Source: Ectocarpus siliculosus
Taxonomy: Eukaryota > Sar > Phaeophyceae > Ectocarpales > Ectocarpaceae
Direction: 5' to 3'
DNA: 64,000 nt
Assembly (NCBI GenBank): GCA_000310025.1
Contig: FN649728.1
Location: 4,077,077 to 4,141,076 of the forward strand
Part shown: piece by piece, positions 53,017-63,602 of the stretch
Layout: every line of letters begins with the position of its first letter
Numbering within the stretch: position 1 is the stretch's first letter
The notes under the pieces: model-generated
Seen by the model: the letters and a program-made list of their open reading frames with translations, nothing else
Database searches by the model: none
Told to the model about the DNA's origin: nothing
Translations under genes and position numbers: made by a program

Positions 53017-55776
53017 GTGAGGATTCTACTCCATTGAAACTTCCAGTGCAGCCTTTCGAAAAACCGAGACCGGGGACAGTTTATTGGTAGAGGACAAGAA
53101 ACGACACCTGCAATAGCTTCGATAGTTGACCGCGTTTCGACCGTTCTGCTCTCGGCACCGAACCGACACGTTCCGCATTATTTCATTTTCACAATACGAA
53201 GAGCATAATAGCCCACAGCTTGCTGTGGTTGTTTTCACGTTGGACATCGCTTCGGTCTCTGCTCAGCACCTCCTACACCCGTACCGGTCCACCTGACACG
53301 GCCGCCTTCGATGTCAGAAACAAAATACAGAACAATTGGTGCACACTTGAATCATAAGGAAAAAAACAGACTCAGTGAATTATCAAACGCCATAGTACCA
53401 GGTCACACCAAACAGAGCGGACAAGGAAACAAGGACTAATAAGTATAGGAAGAAAAAATGGGAAGACCTCAATCCAGACAACAAGGTTAATACTGTACTG
53501 ACACGATGACGTCGTATTTTCTACGCGACGCAGGCGTCGAGAATGCCTTTACAATTCACCGCTGATGGATAGTCTCCGGAATACTACGAGTGACTCGATG
53601 TCAATCCCGAGTGAGAGAATGAATATTGAACGCTTGACACACTTGCGTAGAACAATCTACTGTAGTGCGCCATCTGGGTTATAACGAGTATCCTCAACGT
53701 ATTGTGTGCCGAGCGTTTACGAGCCACTTAGGCGAAATCAGGGTATGTACGTCATGGATGGTGCCCGTGTGATGTCCTGCGGGAATCACGTAAGCACCCA
53801 TCGGACAAGGGTCCATGCGTGGTTCGTGGGGTTGTCGTCCCTTGAGACGTCGCATGAGTGCGGCCCATGCAATGATTTCCGGCTCATAAGCTCCCCTGTG
53901 TGTCGAGCTCTTCGGACGGCCCAAGGTCCCTGAGCCACGGCCCGTGGGCAGCGTATCGCGACCACATTGTTCAAATCGTTGTTCGCCGAGAGGCGGCCGT
54001 GAGTCATCCCTCCCGATTCGTGTTGCGCTTGTCATGGGTCGTCATGGGTGTCTCATGGTTTATCGACCGCGCACTACCCACCCAAAGAGCGCCTTTTTAG
54101 ATACTAGAACCCGTCGGACAACGATGGGTCGCCCAGTGGCCGCCCATGCACCCACAAGCCGTCCGTTGGTCTTCATTAGAGGTCGTTCAGGCAAGCATGT
54201 CGGCTTTGAAATTGGCACTTCTTATATCCCCTATGTTGCCGGCCCAGGTGTTACCATTGATATTGGCGGGCGTAGAGGTGGCCTATGAATTGGCCCACGG
54301 GTGAACCATGGGCCCTAACTGCTAGGCACGGACTTTCGTTGACCCACATGCACGGCCCATCGTTGTCCTATGGGAAGTTCATGGGATGACTACCAACAGA
54401 TCCCTCATGACGGGGGCATCGCGACGTATGTGCCGCCCATCGGCAGCCTAAACCGACCCGTGGGCGGCTCGTAGGCTTTCCATTGGCGGGCGCATGTACA
54501 AAGTTGACGTTTTCCCTGGAGCGACAGAAAGGTAATCGACGATCTGGCGTAACCTATCCGTCAATGGGGAATCAGTTCACACGGAATATACGGAGAAACG
54601 AAAGAATCCTACTCTTTGACCACACGAAGTGAGACGGCGACGTGTTTTCTCTTTATCTTTGCTCGACGCCTAATAAGCTTCAACCCCTGCCCGTGCTAGA
54701 GTTTCTTACTACATGCGCCGAATCCTGCCTTCCCGTTTGCTCTCTACCCCGCACACGCTTGACAGCCTTGCCCCGACTAGTTGGGCCGGGTCTTGGACCA
54801 ATAGGTGACAGCGGCATGGCTACGACACCAGCATCAGTTGCTTGAAATGTGTCACTTTCCCCTCGTGCGATGCACCCGCTTGCAGGCGGTCTGTGTCTGC
54901 ATGCTCGGTGTCCGAATCAAGCGTGTTATCGACCACGCCGAAGCGAAGGTAACGCGATGAGGGAGTACAAGAGCACGAAAAACACTCAAACAGGAAATCA
55001 GAAAGTTAATGATTGGAATGATCGCGGTACGCATCTTTGTACCTGCTCGGCCACCATCGTTACATGTGACGAGTGTTTTCCTGTCGAACACGCGTCCTTC
55101 CCCGATGCTATTTGATTCGTACCAACAGGTGTATGGCTAAGCATCGTTACGCCCCGATGCCTACCTGTACGATATTCCACGATAGTTTCTAGAAGAACGC
55201 AAACCATGTTATATAAATTTGAGAATTGGCTAAGTTCGGTGTGGGATTGGCTCAGGGTTAGGGTTTTGTGTCTGCGTGCCCCGTGCCTAGTCGGTTTCCG
55301 ACATACGCTTTCTTTCTTCTTTGCCTAGGCAGCTTTGCTTGTTGCTGCTCGAAGACCCGATACAAGGCACTGCAAAGCACGTCATCTTGTGCGCCATTGG
55401 CTCTACTAGTGCTCTGTGCCATCAACATTGCTGGGTGTATACTGCACGTGTCTTGAACGAACGCGTGGGGTGTAGCGGCCTGTTCTCCCTATTGCGGGCG
55501 CACCCCCTTCCCCCGTTTGATATATCCGGCTGTATATCATATGTTGTTTTTCCGGTCCACCGACTCCGACCATCCACCGTGGCGTGGAATGAGCTACCCT
55601 TGTGCCTATCGTGACAACCTCTTGCTTGCTAACACACAGATATGATCTCCGTGACTTGAGCATGAAGAAATATCCATAGTAGTTTCGGCAGCTCGAAAGT
55701 CGAGTAGGAAACCAAGCGTCAGGTTTCAGGTTTTTCAGACCAGGGTACCGTGTGACTGAACGTACCGTGTGATCAG
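53017..55776. other. Copy C intron with palindrome field
   Basis: The intron between two well-placed exons, homologous to 15534-18299 of copy B. Bases 53700-54500 carry the ATGGGC/CCATGG palindrome field (see the separate entry). The rest has no coding signal shared with copy B. Confidence 0.6.
53700..54500. repeat. Palindrome field in the copy C intron
   Basis: Motifs such as GCCCGTGGGCAGC, TCATGGGTCGTCATGGGTG, ATGGGTCGCCCAG and ACCATGGGCCC recur. Patches such as GTTCGCC...GTGTTG and the final GACATTT/GACGTTTT stretch match the copy B field at 15760-17110, but the individual palindromes have shifted and diverged. Confidence 0.65.
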
Positions 55777-55983
55777 ACCTTCGTCGCATACGGGGCGCCG
55801 TTCCGTACCACTTCGTGACAGGCACGGCTTGGCTCCAAAGCTTTCTACGAAGTGGCCAGGAAAAACCTTCGATTGCAAATGGTTGCCCTATGCGGGACTG
55901 GCGCCGCATATTCGACCGTGGTGGCAGTGGATGAGCTATGGAACCGCGCAAAACACACTCCTCTCATCACGAACATGATCCTC
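55777..55983 (+). pseudogene. Copy C, 207-nt exon with an in-frame TGA
   Basis: It has the same length and splice sites as in copies A and B (GATCAG acceptor, GTAAGTA donor). The frame reads TFVAYGAPFRTTS, then TGA where A and B have CGG, then QARLGSKAFYEVARKNLRLQ and MVALCGTGAAYSTVVAVDEL. A single C-to-T/G-to-A type change could explain the TGA. Unless it is a sequencing error or bypassed by another splice choice, copy C cannot make the full protein. Confidence 0.6.
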
Positions 55984-56907
55984 GTAAGTAACTACCCCGT
56001 TGCTCGCAAGTAACCACCCCGTTGCTGTCGTTCTTGTCGGAGGGCTGTAGTAATGATACGCCCTTTTTGTACTTGCTTTGAATGGTTTTCGCATCGAGCA
56101 CACCACCACCGAGCATGTTGTCCGGGTCATCGAAGCGTGCACGTCGGTGGGGGTCGCAAGAGTTCCCCTAAACACGTTCCGCCACCTATTACAACCCGCT
56201 TCTGGTGCCAAGTACTCCACGGTGTGCGGTGAAGCACTGCTTGCTGCACCACGACCGTGATGTAGCCGAGCACCACTCGATTACTCTGTGGTGACGAAAA
56301 GCCGCAAGGAAGTCAATCTTTCCATGGCCATATCGTTGCCCTCCACCATTAGTCGCTAACTTCCGCCCACGCAGGTTTACGGTAGGTTTATGCTGTGGAG
56401 GGCACCACTGTGTGACCAGCAGAGCAATGTGACAACTGCACCAATATTTGCCAAATTCCAACGCCATATCAAACGAACAAGCAAACACCGTAAACACTTC
56501 TTGGGTGCACGGGAAAAACACCTGCAATAGTCTTCATTTTGGGCAACCTGTCTCAGTACTGTGTAGTCGATGGGTCGTAAGGAATTGTTTGAGTGAATCG
56601 ATCATTTCGGTTGTACAAAGTTGAGGACTTGCGAGGATGAATATGGAAAGGTCGGGCAAGCACATCATGCCCTCGCCCTGCCCCATCTTCCAGTCCACAC
56701 ATATCGTCGTTCCCCCATGTTGGACGAGATCGGAAATTTTCGTTGGCCCAATACTTTTTTTTGTGCATTCGTGCATTTGCCCACGAACGCGGCGGGGTCG
56801 ATCACAGCGATGAGTAGAAGGTCAACACTGCTCGACAGGTATGCTCTCCCGCACAGAAGAGGCCAATGTCAAGAAGGACGAGCATGAAAGAACAGATAGA
56901 TGACACC

Positions 56908-56952
56908 CATCCAACCCGTTCGAGCTTTGGAAGGACACCCTCAAGGAGCGAC
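56908..56952 (+). CDS. Copy C, LKERQ helix exon
   Basis: SNPFELWKDTLKERQG before a GG|GTACGA donor, aligned with copies A and B. The 5' border is uncertain. A TGA lies a few codons upstream in this frame, so the exon must begin after it. Confidence 0.4.
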
Positions 56953-57142
56953 AGGGGGTACGACCTTTTGCGCTTAGGAAGTTTTCAATGATGGAACTAC
57001 CCCGAAGAAAGGAGTCTTTGCAAAGGACTAACGGTGTGGACGACAATGTTTCAGACTACCAACGCGCGAATAATCACGCCTCCCCCACCCGCCCGGTCCA
57101 TCGCACGCTGGCCACGCACGTTTCCGCGCTAAACAATCACAG

Positions 57143-57457
57143 GCGATGATCGCGACGCTAGCCTTCACCTTGGTCGTGCATTTCTCCAGGCCCAACAACA
57201 GAGTTTCGAACCGAGCATCTCCTCAGGCTTTTTCCGCTCTTGCTTCCTCTGGTGCTTTAGAAGCGCGACGAGTTCCAGGTGGTTGGACATCGACTACGAT
57301 GCGGATGCCGAGAATACTACCAACGCCGACCCGCTTGGTTACCGTGACCGCGTACAACCAATCTAGATCCTGTATCGGAGGTTTCACCCCATCCAACACC
57401 AGCACTTGTTCGGGTGGGAGGAAAGTGGTCCCTACGGTTGGTGGCGACCCGGCGTAG
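57143..57457 (+). CDS. Copy C, last exon
   Basis: The AATCACAG acceptor is followed by AMIATLAFTLVVHFSRPNNR, then the Ser/Thr/Pro-rich tail and GRKVVPTVGGDPA before a TAG stop. It is fully open, with length, acceptor and stop as in copies A and B. Confidence 0.65.
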   Translation, partial: AMIATLAFTLVVHFSRPNNRVSNRASPQAFSALASSGALEARRVPGGWTSTTMRMPRILPTPTRLVTVTAYNQSRSCIGGFTPSNTSTCSGGRKVVPTVGGDPA

Positions 57458-58540
57458 AATTCGAGAGAGAAGAGTTAGACAACAGTAGAAAGCAATACAA
57501 CTAGAACCCCATGGAGTGGACGTTACTGCTTCCAGGTGATTGCACCGGACTCTCATGGCGTTGGGCCCGGACGGAGGGAATCGAGCGATCAAGACAGCGC
57601 TAAATGTAAGAGTTGGAAAGCGTAGAGGCACATACGGGTGCCACATAGACTGCATTGGAAAGATCAGTGGCAACAGAAATTCGAGGCAATGGTGAAAGCG
57701 GCTTTAACCAACTTCACGGGCATGATAACTGTTCTTGTGTCCGTCACTTTCCTTTTGAATTGTGATTGATTTCGTGTTTGTTGTGTTTTCTCTTCAGCCA
57801 TCTCCAGGCAATAACGAAATCGGATCCATCGCAAGGAAAACTCGCAGGCCTCCCGTCTCGAATCAATGTTGAGTCAGCACAATTGGCCATTTTTGTTGTA
57901 CATGGTCGTTTCCTTCGTTGATGACAGCTGGTCTTTGAATATGAAATGTTTTCCTTGATGGTTGTTACGGGAACATTGCTGTGGAGAGGCTTGCCGTTGC
58001 TTGCCCATCAATGCGAGCTTCAAGCGTTTAATGGGGAAATTCGCAAAATCAACTACTGATGGGCGCTGTGGATACAGAATGCGATACGTACACCTGCCTT
58101 GAAACATCGCGAGATGAGAGCATAAACACACAGACAACGGTGGCGGACACACCGAATCCGCCATAACTTCCTACTGCTGTGGTCACCGAAGGAACAGTTC
58201 CGTCTGGCGAGGGTAGTATTTGGTTGAACGATTCAAGCCGTGTCATACGGTGTGTGTTCCACGTATTCCCGTCTCCTTTTTCGCGGCGAGTATACTAACG
58301 TAGGCACAGCTCAGCTCCCGCCTCAATGTATGAGATTGGAGAGGAGCAGAGCGATAGGAGGCGTCCACGACTACTGGGAACCCATTACACAACCGGTTGT
58401 CAACTAGGGAGGTCGATAAGAACAACATAAAGACATCAACGCCTTCGAACACGGTCGTCCAACCCACTCCAAACGGCATCGTGAAAATGCCGTCAACCAT
58501 CGAACATCACCTCAGAGACATCCTGCGCCGCTCCCTAAGC
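57458..58540. other. Tail of copy C and spacer to the minus-strand gene
   Basis: The tandem unit ends at about 58050 (GGGGAAATTCGCAA; compare GAGAATTTTGCAA near 3950). A minus-strand open stretch at 58243-58500 (MVDGIFTMPFGVGWTTVFEG and LSCAYVSILAAKK) is of coding-like composition, but nothing else supports it. Confidence 0.4.
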
Positions 58541-58547
58541 AACACCG

Positions 58548-60005
58548 CTAAGCTCTCATTACCCTCCAATGTGTTTTTTCCGAGTACGCATCCCTTTCTC
58601 TTCCGTCGTCGTCTTTTCTCTTCTCACCACCGAGTCCAATCATCTGTTCGGGTAGCCTCTTCCGGAGAAGGGCATGCCCTGCCGACGTTCTGGTTGGCCA
58701 TTCACGCCGGGAACCCCTCGTCGTGGCTGGACTGCTGCTTTCACCGTGCAGGCCCTCGCGGTCAAGTGTTCTGCCGTCCTTCTGTTGCGCTCTCAGCTGA
58801 TGTCGATCTCGGCGTCTCTTTGTTCTGAGGCCGCCACGCAAGTCGCACGACATTTCGGCGCTCAAACGCCAAGGCGCCCCAGTCTTCCGACTGTCGGCCT
58901 CGCCCGCGCCAGCAATCTCAAACCCCTCCTGCATCACCCTTGATGATACCTCGGAAGCCGTAGTGCAATTCTCATTCCTTCGCCCACTTATACCCCCACC
59001 GGCGCAATGACGGTCGTTACTCGATGCACTGTGAGCTCTGGAATCGCTCTTCTCGTCGTTGTCGCCGTCTTCCCTCGCCGTGAATGTTGTCGGAGACCAC
59101 TCCGGAACCTCGGTCGTCCCTCGACTGCTGCTGCTGCGACTGCTGCTATCCTGCTGGCGCCGGTCGTACCGGCCATCATCGAGCTTCGGTGACCCCTCTT
59201 CGTGTTGCGGATGTCGCTGGCGATCCCCAGCAGGCATCGTGCTCTCGCGAAGCCCTTCGCTGCAGAACGCAAGGAATGGGGTCTCTCCGTCAGCACGACT
59301 CGACGCGCTAGGTTGCAACCTCTTGTCTTGACTTGTTGTGCAGCCTGTAGCAGCACCTGTGCCACCGGACGCTGGGAGATTGGCAGCGCTCCTACTGTGA
59401 AAGTGTGTGAGTCCTGTCTCCTTCGGCCCGTGGCCACCCCTTCGTCTACGGGCGGCGTTGCCGCCCGTGCAGTGGGCAACAACCGTCAGAGTAGAAGGTG
59501 ACGCACAAGGCCGACTGTCTTCAATACATTCCTTTTCACGGCTACGTGTGGAGCCCATCTGTTTCGCATCCACGGCTGGCCTTCCCCGAACACGGCCAAC
59601 GCGTTGGCGACGAAGACACGACCGGGGCGAACGCAGCGCTGGGCAGAGCAGAGGTGCAACCTCCGAGACAGAGTGGCCGGCACCGCCAGAGGTGGGATGT
59701 CGGGTGGAAGGGCGTGGCATGGGCGAAGCCAAGGTGGGACCCGTTGCCAACCGAAACCCCTCGTGCTTCTCTCCTCCCCGCGCCTCACACTCCTGGCTCC
59801 TGTCAGCAAGCCTCTCTTCACGTCGTTGCGGTGCTGTGCATCTCATCTCGGTTAGAGACCCACAAAACAAGTCTTCCCCGGTGACTCTAGACCCCATGGA
59901 TTTTTCCGCTGCTGCTGTCGCTTGACGTTCCCCCTCCTTCTTTTCGTCGCTCGCGACCACCGTCAAGCACGGTGAATGATTTTTCTCAGTGCCGGGACCT
60001 ACCAA
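58548..60005 (-). CDS. Possible last exon of the LRR gene: long disordered region
   Basis: An uninterrupted minus-strand frame of 485 codons, preceded by a TTGGTAG acceptor-like site at about 60001-60006. The product is Arg/Ser/Gly/Glu-rich and low in hydrophobic residues (for example DSSSRSSSSRGTTEVPEW and SRRPCAS-like stretches), with no domain I recognise. It lies downstream of the LRR exons on the same strand. LRRC56 proteins have long disordered C-terminal regions, so it could be the last exon of that gene, but the joins are not proven and a separate gene is possible. A frame this long in GC-rich sequence can also occur by chance. Confidence 0.35.
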   Translation of the reverse strand: MVGPGTEKNHSPCLTVVASDEKKEGERQATAAAEKSMGSRVTGEDLFCGSLTEMRCTAPQRREERLADRSQECEARGGEKHEGFRLATGPTLASPMPRPSTRHPTSGGAGHSVSEVAPLLCPALRSPRSCLRRQRVGRVRGRPAVDAKQMGSTRSREKECIEDSRPCASPSTLTVVAHCTGGNAARRRRGGHGPKETGLTHFHSRSAANLPASGGTGAATGCTTSQDKRLQPSASSRADGETPFLAFCSEGLRESTMPAGDRQRHPQHEEGSPKLDDGRYDRRQQDSSSRSSSSRGTTEVPEWSPTTFTAREDGDNDEKSDSRAHSASSNDRHCAGGGISGRRNENCTTASEVSSRVMQEGFEIAGAGEADSRKTGAPWRLSAEMSCDLRGGLRTKRRRDRHQLRAQQKDGRTLDREGLHGESSSPATTRGSRREWPTRTSAGHALLRKRLPEQMIGLGGEKRKDDDGRERDAYSEKTHWRVMRA

Positions 60006-61190
60006 AGTGGAAGACGCTGACGGGCTTGCGAGGGTGCCGCCGTAGTCTTCTGGCGTGCGGCGGCGGCGAAGCCCGAAAGCAGGATTTCCGGCAAAAGATA
60101 CCTACGAGGCGGTAGCGGTGGAGGCAGCAGAGACGGGTAGGCAATGAACGGCAACGAATCACCCATGGCGGCCTGCTGTCGAAGCATTCACCAAGACCTC
60201 CTTGCGCGGGTTCGAGACCGCTCATAGAAAGGCAGTGTGGTGAACATCAGTTTTTTTGTCGTTGGCTAGGCAAAGGCGGCAAAACGAGTTCCTTCTTTGG
60301 GGTCTGACGTAAACGATATATGATGAACTTCTCAGTATCATTGAGCTGTCAATGCCTTGCTTCATGCCGTAGGTGTTGACGGTGCATCGTATCGTTCTAC
60401 ACCCTTGCTGTACTAGCAATGAAGAAGACGAGAATCCCGGCGTTGGCTTCGAGTCTGACACCAAACGCTCCACCTGTGGCAAAATACGCGCATATAACGT
60501 TTTCTTAAAAACGACCAAGAATGGCATCGGTGCAGAAACAAGTATGCTACGTCTACGTTGGAGTAGCCTTCAACTCTGCCTAGCGCTTGGAGCTACGATG
60601 AGCTGCCACTGTCGCTCGCGTGCGGTATTCTCACCTCCGAGCCATGCGTGAGCACCGATGCGGCATCTTTTCGCCCCTCGGACATCGACTGCTTGCTGAT
60701 CGATGTCGCAGATATTCTCATGTTTTGGAGACTCAGTTCCTGCCGCCACAAGGTGGTAATGTATTAGCCCCACATGTAACAACGCGAACTGCTGCTGGCG
60801 AACCGGGGCGAGAAAAGACAGCAACCATCGCATGTCTGGGCCAAGACTATGAAAATATCCGCGGCCATTTCTTCCTTTTTCCTTTTCTTTGCTCTTTCCG
60901 GTATTTGTTCCGTTGCATTTCGCTCTTTCATCCCTCTTTGACCGAGATCGATCGTCAATACCCCCCGGAAAGCCTTTTTTTGCCTATTTCCTTTGTTTTT
61001 TTCTTTTAGTTTGGGTAGCAATGCAAATCGTGCCTTGCCGGGTGTTTGCTGGTGTCCATTTTTATTTTTAGACGGCGTACACCCCCTTTGGGGGCAGTTG
61101 GCTTGTGACCACGGCCGAAAGAACCCAGCCCTGTCAACTGCTTATGGGCAGACCTGTCGTCAAGATGTGCCCAAGGCAACTTGTTGCTGT
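60006..61190. other. Probable intron or intergenic sequence
   Basis: No convincing coding signal. It includes a C/T-rich tract at about 60870-61015 and a short minus-strand open stretch at 60222-60527 of unknown meaning. Confidence 0.4.
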
Positions 61191-62141
61191 TCACATTACC
61201 TTCAATAGCCAGTCGCTGCCTTCAAATAGATCACGTTCTCCCGATCCTGCCTCCCCTTCACCGATATCATCAGTCTCCCTTTCTGCCAGAGCTCGAGCGT
61301 TAGCACCGGCGGCTGCTTCCTTTTTCCCTTGTTTTTCTTCGCAACTGTTCGGGCGCTGGGACGGTCGACCATTTTCACCGGGCTCTCTACTGGTGTTCCC
61401 GCTGACGGTTGCTCTCGCAGCAGCACTCCTCCTACGGCCCTCCTCCCGACAAGGATAACTGCTGTTGCTACTCGTCCTCTGGCCCTCGTTTGACCCGTGC
61501 CGTGGTGAGCTCGATCTCCAAAGGAGTCGGAAATTCTTGATGGCTTTAGCGACCATCTCTTCCTCGCCCACGACGCCTTCGGCAGAGCTCTCCCATGTCG
61601 GTCTTCGACGAGAACCTTCTCGTGCTGCCTCGAGTTCATCCCCCGTTCTTGCTGCGGTGATACTAAAAAGAGCTTTGTATCCTCCGGCAACTGATGTTCC
61701 TCGTCTTTCACCTGTTGCCATATCTCCACTTCCAATATCGTGCTTTGCAGGTACAAACAAGTGCGCGCGGCCAAGGGAGAAAGCATCCTGCTGACCCCCT
61801 GTTGTCGAAACTGCTGCGTCCCCAAAAGCAACGTCCCCACAACCCTCACGCAATTGGTCATGAATCGGGGACCGTTGTCCTGAACTACCCTCTGCCGTTA
61901 CCGACAGTCGATTTCCTCTGCTTGGTGCAGCATCGGCGTTGGCCGTTGCCGGCATGGTCCCGGCCTCGTTGGTTTCGTTTTCCACGATGGGAGTTTCTTC
62001 CAACCCCAACTCTTGAACGTTTTGTCCACCCTCGTGCCAAGCAGCGGGGAGAGGAGTAACTGCTGTGAGGTTTCCGGACACGTTCGCATTTCGAGCCTGC
62101 TCCCCAAGCGTGGATATGAAAACCTGGTGGCATGGCGGCAT
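61191..62141 (-). CDS. Possible C-terminal exon of the LRR gene, disordered
   Basis: An open minus-strand frame of 316 codons, Glu/Gly/Ser/Ala-rich (for example NNVxGNLTAVTPLPAAW-type and KEAAAGANARALAERE stretches), directly downstream of the last LRR exon. An acceptor-like GAGCTGTCAG lies at about 62165. The phase from the donor at 62481 does not obviously match this frame, so a small intervening exon or another splice choice would be needed. Confidence 0.35.
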   Translation of the reverse strand: MPPCHQVFISTLGEQARNANVSGNLTAVTPLPAAWHEGGQNVQELGLEETPIVENETNEAGTMPATANADAAPSRGNRLSVTAEGSSGQRSPIHDQLREGCGDVAFGDAAVSTTGGQQDAFSLGRAHLFVPAKHDIGSGDMATGERRGTSVAGGYKALFSITAARTGDELEAAREGSRRRPTWESSAEGVVGEEEMVAKAIKNFRLLWRSSSPRHGSNEGQRTSSNSSYPCREEGRRRSAAARATVSGNTSREPGENGRPSQRPNSCEEKQGKKEAAAGANARALAERETDDIGEGEAGSGERDLFEGSDWLLKVM

Positions 62142-62481
62142 CGATGACGTCTTGGACGGCTGACAGCTCTCGATGTGGTTTTGGTCATCCTCCTCCTCAG
62201 ACGAAGCGGGAGGTGGTCGTCTGTCGTCATCTGCGAGACCAGAGATCGAGGAGGCGAAGTTGCCACGTATTTTGAGGTGCTTTGAATGGGTCGCCCACCA
62301 CGCACGCTATGGCAAGTCCATTAGCGTATTGGTCTGGCGGCATTGGGCAGTTTGTTGATATGACAATATCGGGGCAGATGTGGATTGCCGTGTCCAAACA
62401 CATCAAAAAGCCACCGAGGGAAAACACCACTGCGGCGAATGATGGCGATGTACAGCAAAAAGGAAGAAAAAGTTGCATCAC

Positions 62482-62663
62482 CTGAGACATCCTTCTCGTC
62501 GAGGCTGGCCAGCTGCGGCACGGCTTCGACCATCCTCCTCCGGTAGTTATGATCGCGACAAAGCGGGTTGGCGGTCAGAGTGAGCGACCAGAGGCGAGAG
62601 CACGTGCCCAGGTGGATCGCCTGCTCCGCGTCCTTAAGGCAGTTCGACTCGAGATCCAACACC
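62482..62663 (-). CDS. LRRC56: LRRC56/ODA8-like protein, exon with last leucine-rich repeat and cap
   Basis: After a TTCTGGCAG acceptor the frame reads VLDLESNCLKDAEQAIHLGT, then LWSLTLTANPLCRDHNYRRR and VEAVPQLASLDEKDVS, ending at a CAG|GTGATG donor. This is a leucine-rich repeat followed by the NPLC...YRR...VPQL..LD cap usual at the end of SDS22-type LRR domains. The preceding exon ends ...LHDRLE, so the join LHDRLE-VLDLESN restores the LRR consensus. LRRC56 (Chlamydomonas ODA8) helps bring outer dynein arms to cilia and flagella. Confidence 0.72.
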
Positions 62664-63118
62664 TGCCAGAAGAGTGATCTCCCACGAGTAAGCGTGACAC
62701 TCGCGATGCGCAACGATGCCAATGGTGTTGGCTGAATCGTTTGTGCCTAGACCATCCCTCCCAGCAGACCACGCAACAACAAGTCGTAGTAAAACCGAGC
62801 TTGGAGGAGAGTACTGCCGTCACTCGGAGCTGGTAAGTCATGCAAAAACAAATCCGCAAGGTCTCATACCTCAGCACTGCAGGGAGAGAGGCGACATACC
62901 GCACTGTCTTCCAAAGGGTACAAGTGCGAGCAGTGGCGCCTCCCGCGCCGATAGCCTTCGTCATGAACAACTACAACAACAGTTCGTGGGAGAATCTTCC
63001 GACTCAACAGCCCATGTCCATGAACAACTACACCGCTCTTTAAAGAAGAGACCAACGTGCCCCGTCAACAACCTCGAGTTGCTTCTTTAATTCTGGCTTT
63101 AGACCCAATGCCACCAAC

Positions 63119-63358
63119 CTCGAGCCTGTCGTGGAGGGCGATGGACGTAAGGTCTTCCACGTCATTAAACGCCAGATACAGTTCCTCGAGCCCCGTCAGC
63201 GCCCCGACTCCGTCCAGGTGGCAAACTCCGCACGCCGAGAGCCATAGGACTCGGAGATTAGGGAGAGAACTACCCAGATCTCGAAAGGACGCCAGAACGC
63301 TCCCCCGCTCAAGGCGAAGCTCTGTGAGGAGAGGCAATACGGTGCCCAAGTGATCCAC
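63119..63358 (-). CDS. LRRC56: LRRC56/ODA8-like protein, exon with three leucine-rich repeats
   Basis: This 240-base exon (80 codons, phase 0 at both ends) runs from a CCTAG acceptor to a GAG|GTTGGT donor. It reads VLPLLTELRLERG, then LGSSLPNLRVLWLSACGVCH, then LEELYLAFNDVEDLTSIALH. The wording LPNLRVLWLS...GLxxLDGxGAL...LEELYLAFNDVxDLTxxxLHD is close to what I recall of LRRC56 proteins. Earlier exons should lie to the right, but none is recognisable before the window ends. The presence of a flagellar assembly gene fits an organism with swimming cells. Confidence 0.75.
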
Positions 63359-63564
63359 CTAGGCGCAGGAGCGCGAGGAGGGGCGTTAGAGGAAGACACT
63401 CCTTGTTGGTAGAGTGGTGTAGTCGTGCCGGCTAATTGTGCCGGTATCACTCACGCGAAAATGTATAAATTGATGTCTAGAGCTTTGACTGCATGGGCGT
63501 TTTCATTTCGGAGGCTAGGACGAGTCCTCCTTGTGGTTAATCTGCAGTGGGTGCGTGCGGTTAC

Positions 63565-63602
63565 GTAGACCCTATTCCCTAACCCAAACCCTAACCCAAC
63601 TT
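63565..63602. repeat. Short interstitial telomere-like motif
   Basis: CCCTATTCCCTAACCCAAACC and CCCTAACCCAAC contain CCCTAAA/CCCTAAC-type units. It is too short to be more than an interstitial trace. Confidence 0.5.

Noticed and set aside
63565-63602. True telomere or chromosome end
   Set aside because: Only about three imperfect CCCTAAA-type units, with ordinary sequence and a gene on both sides or nearby.
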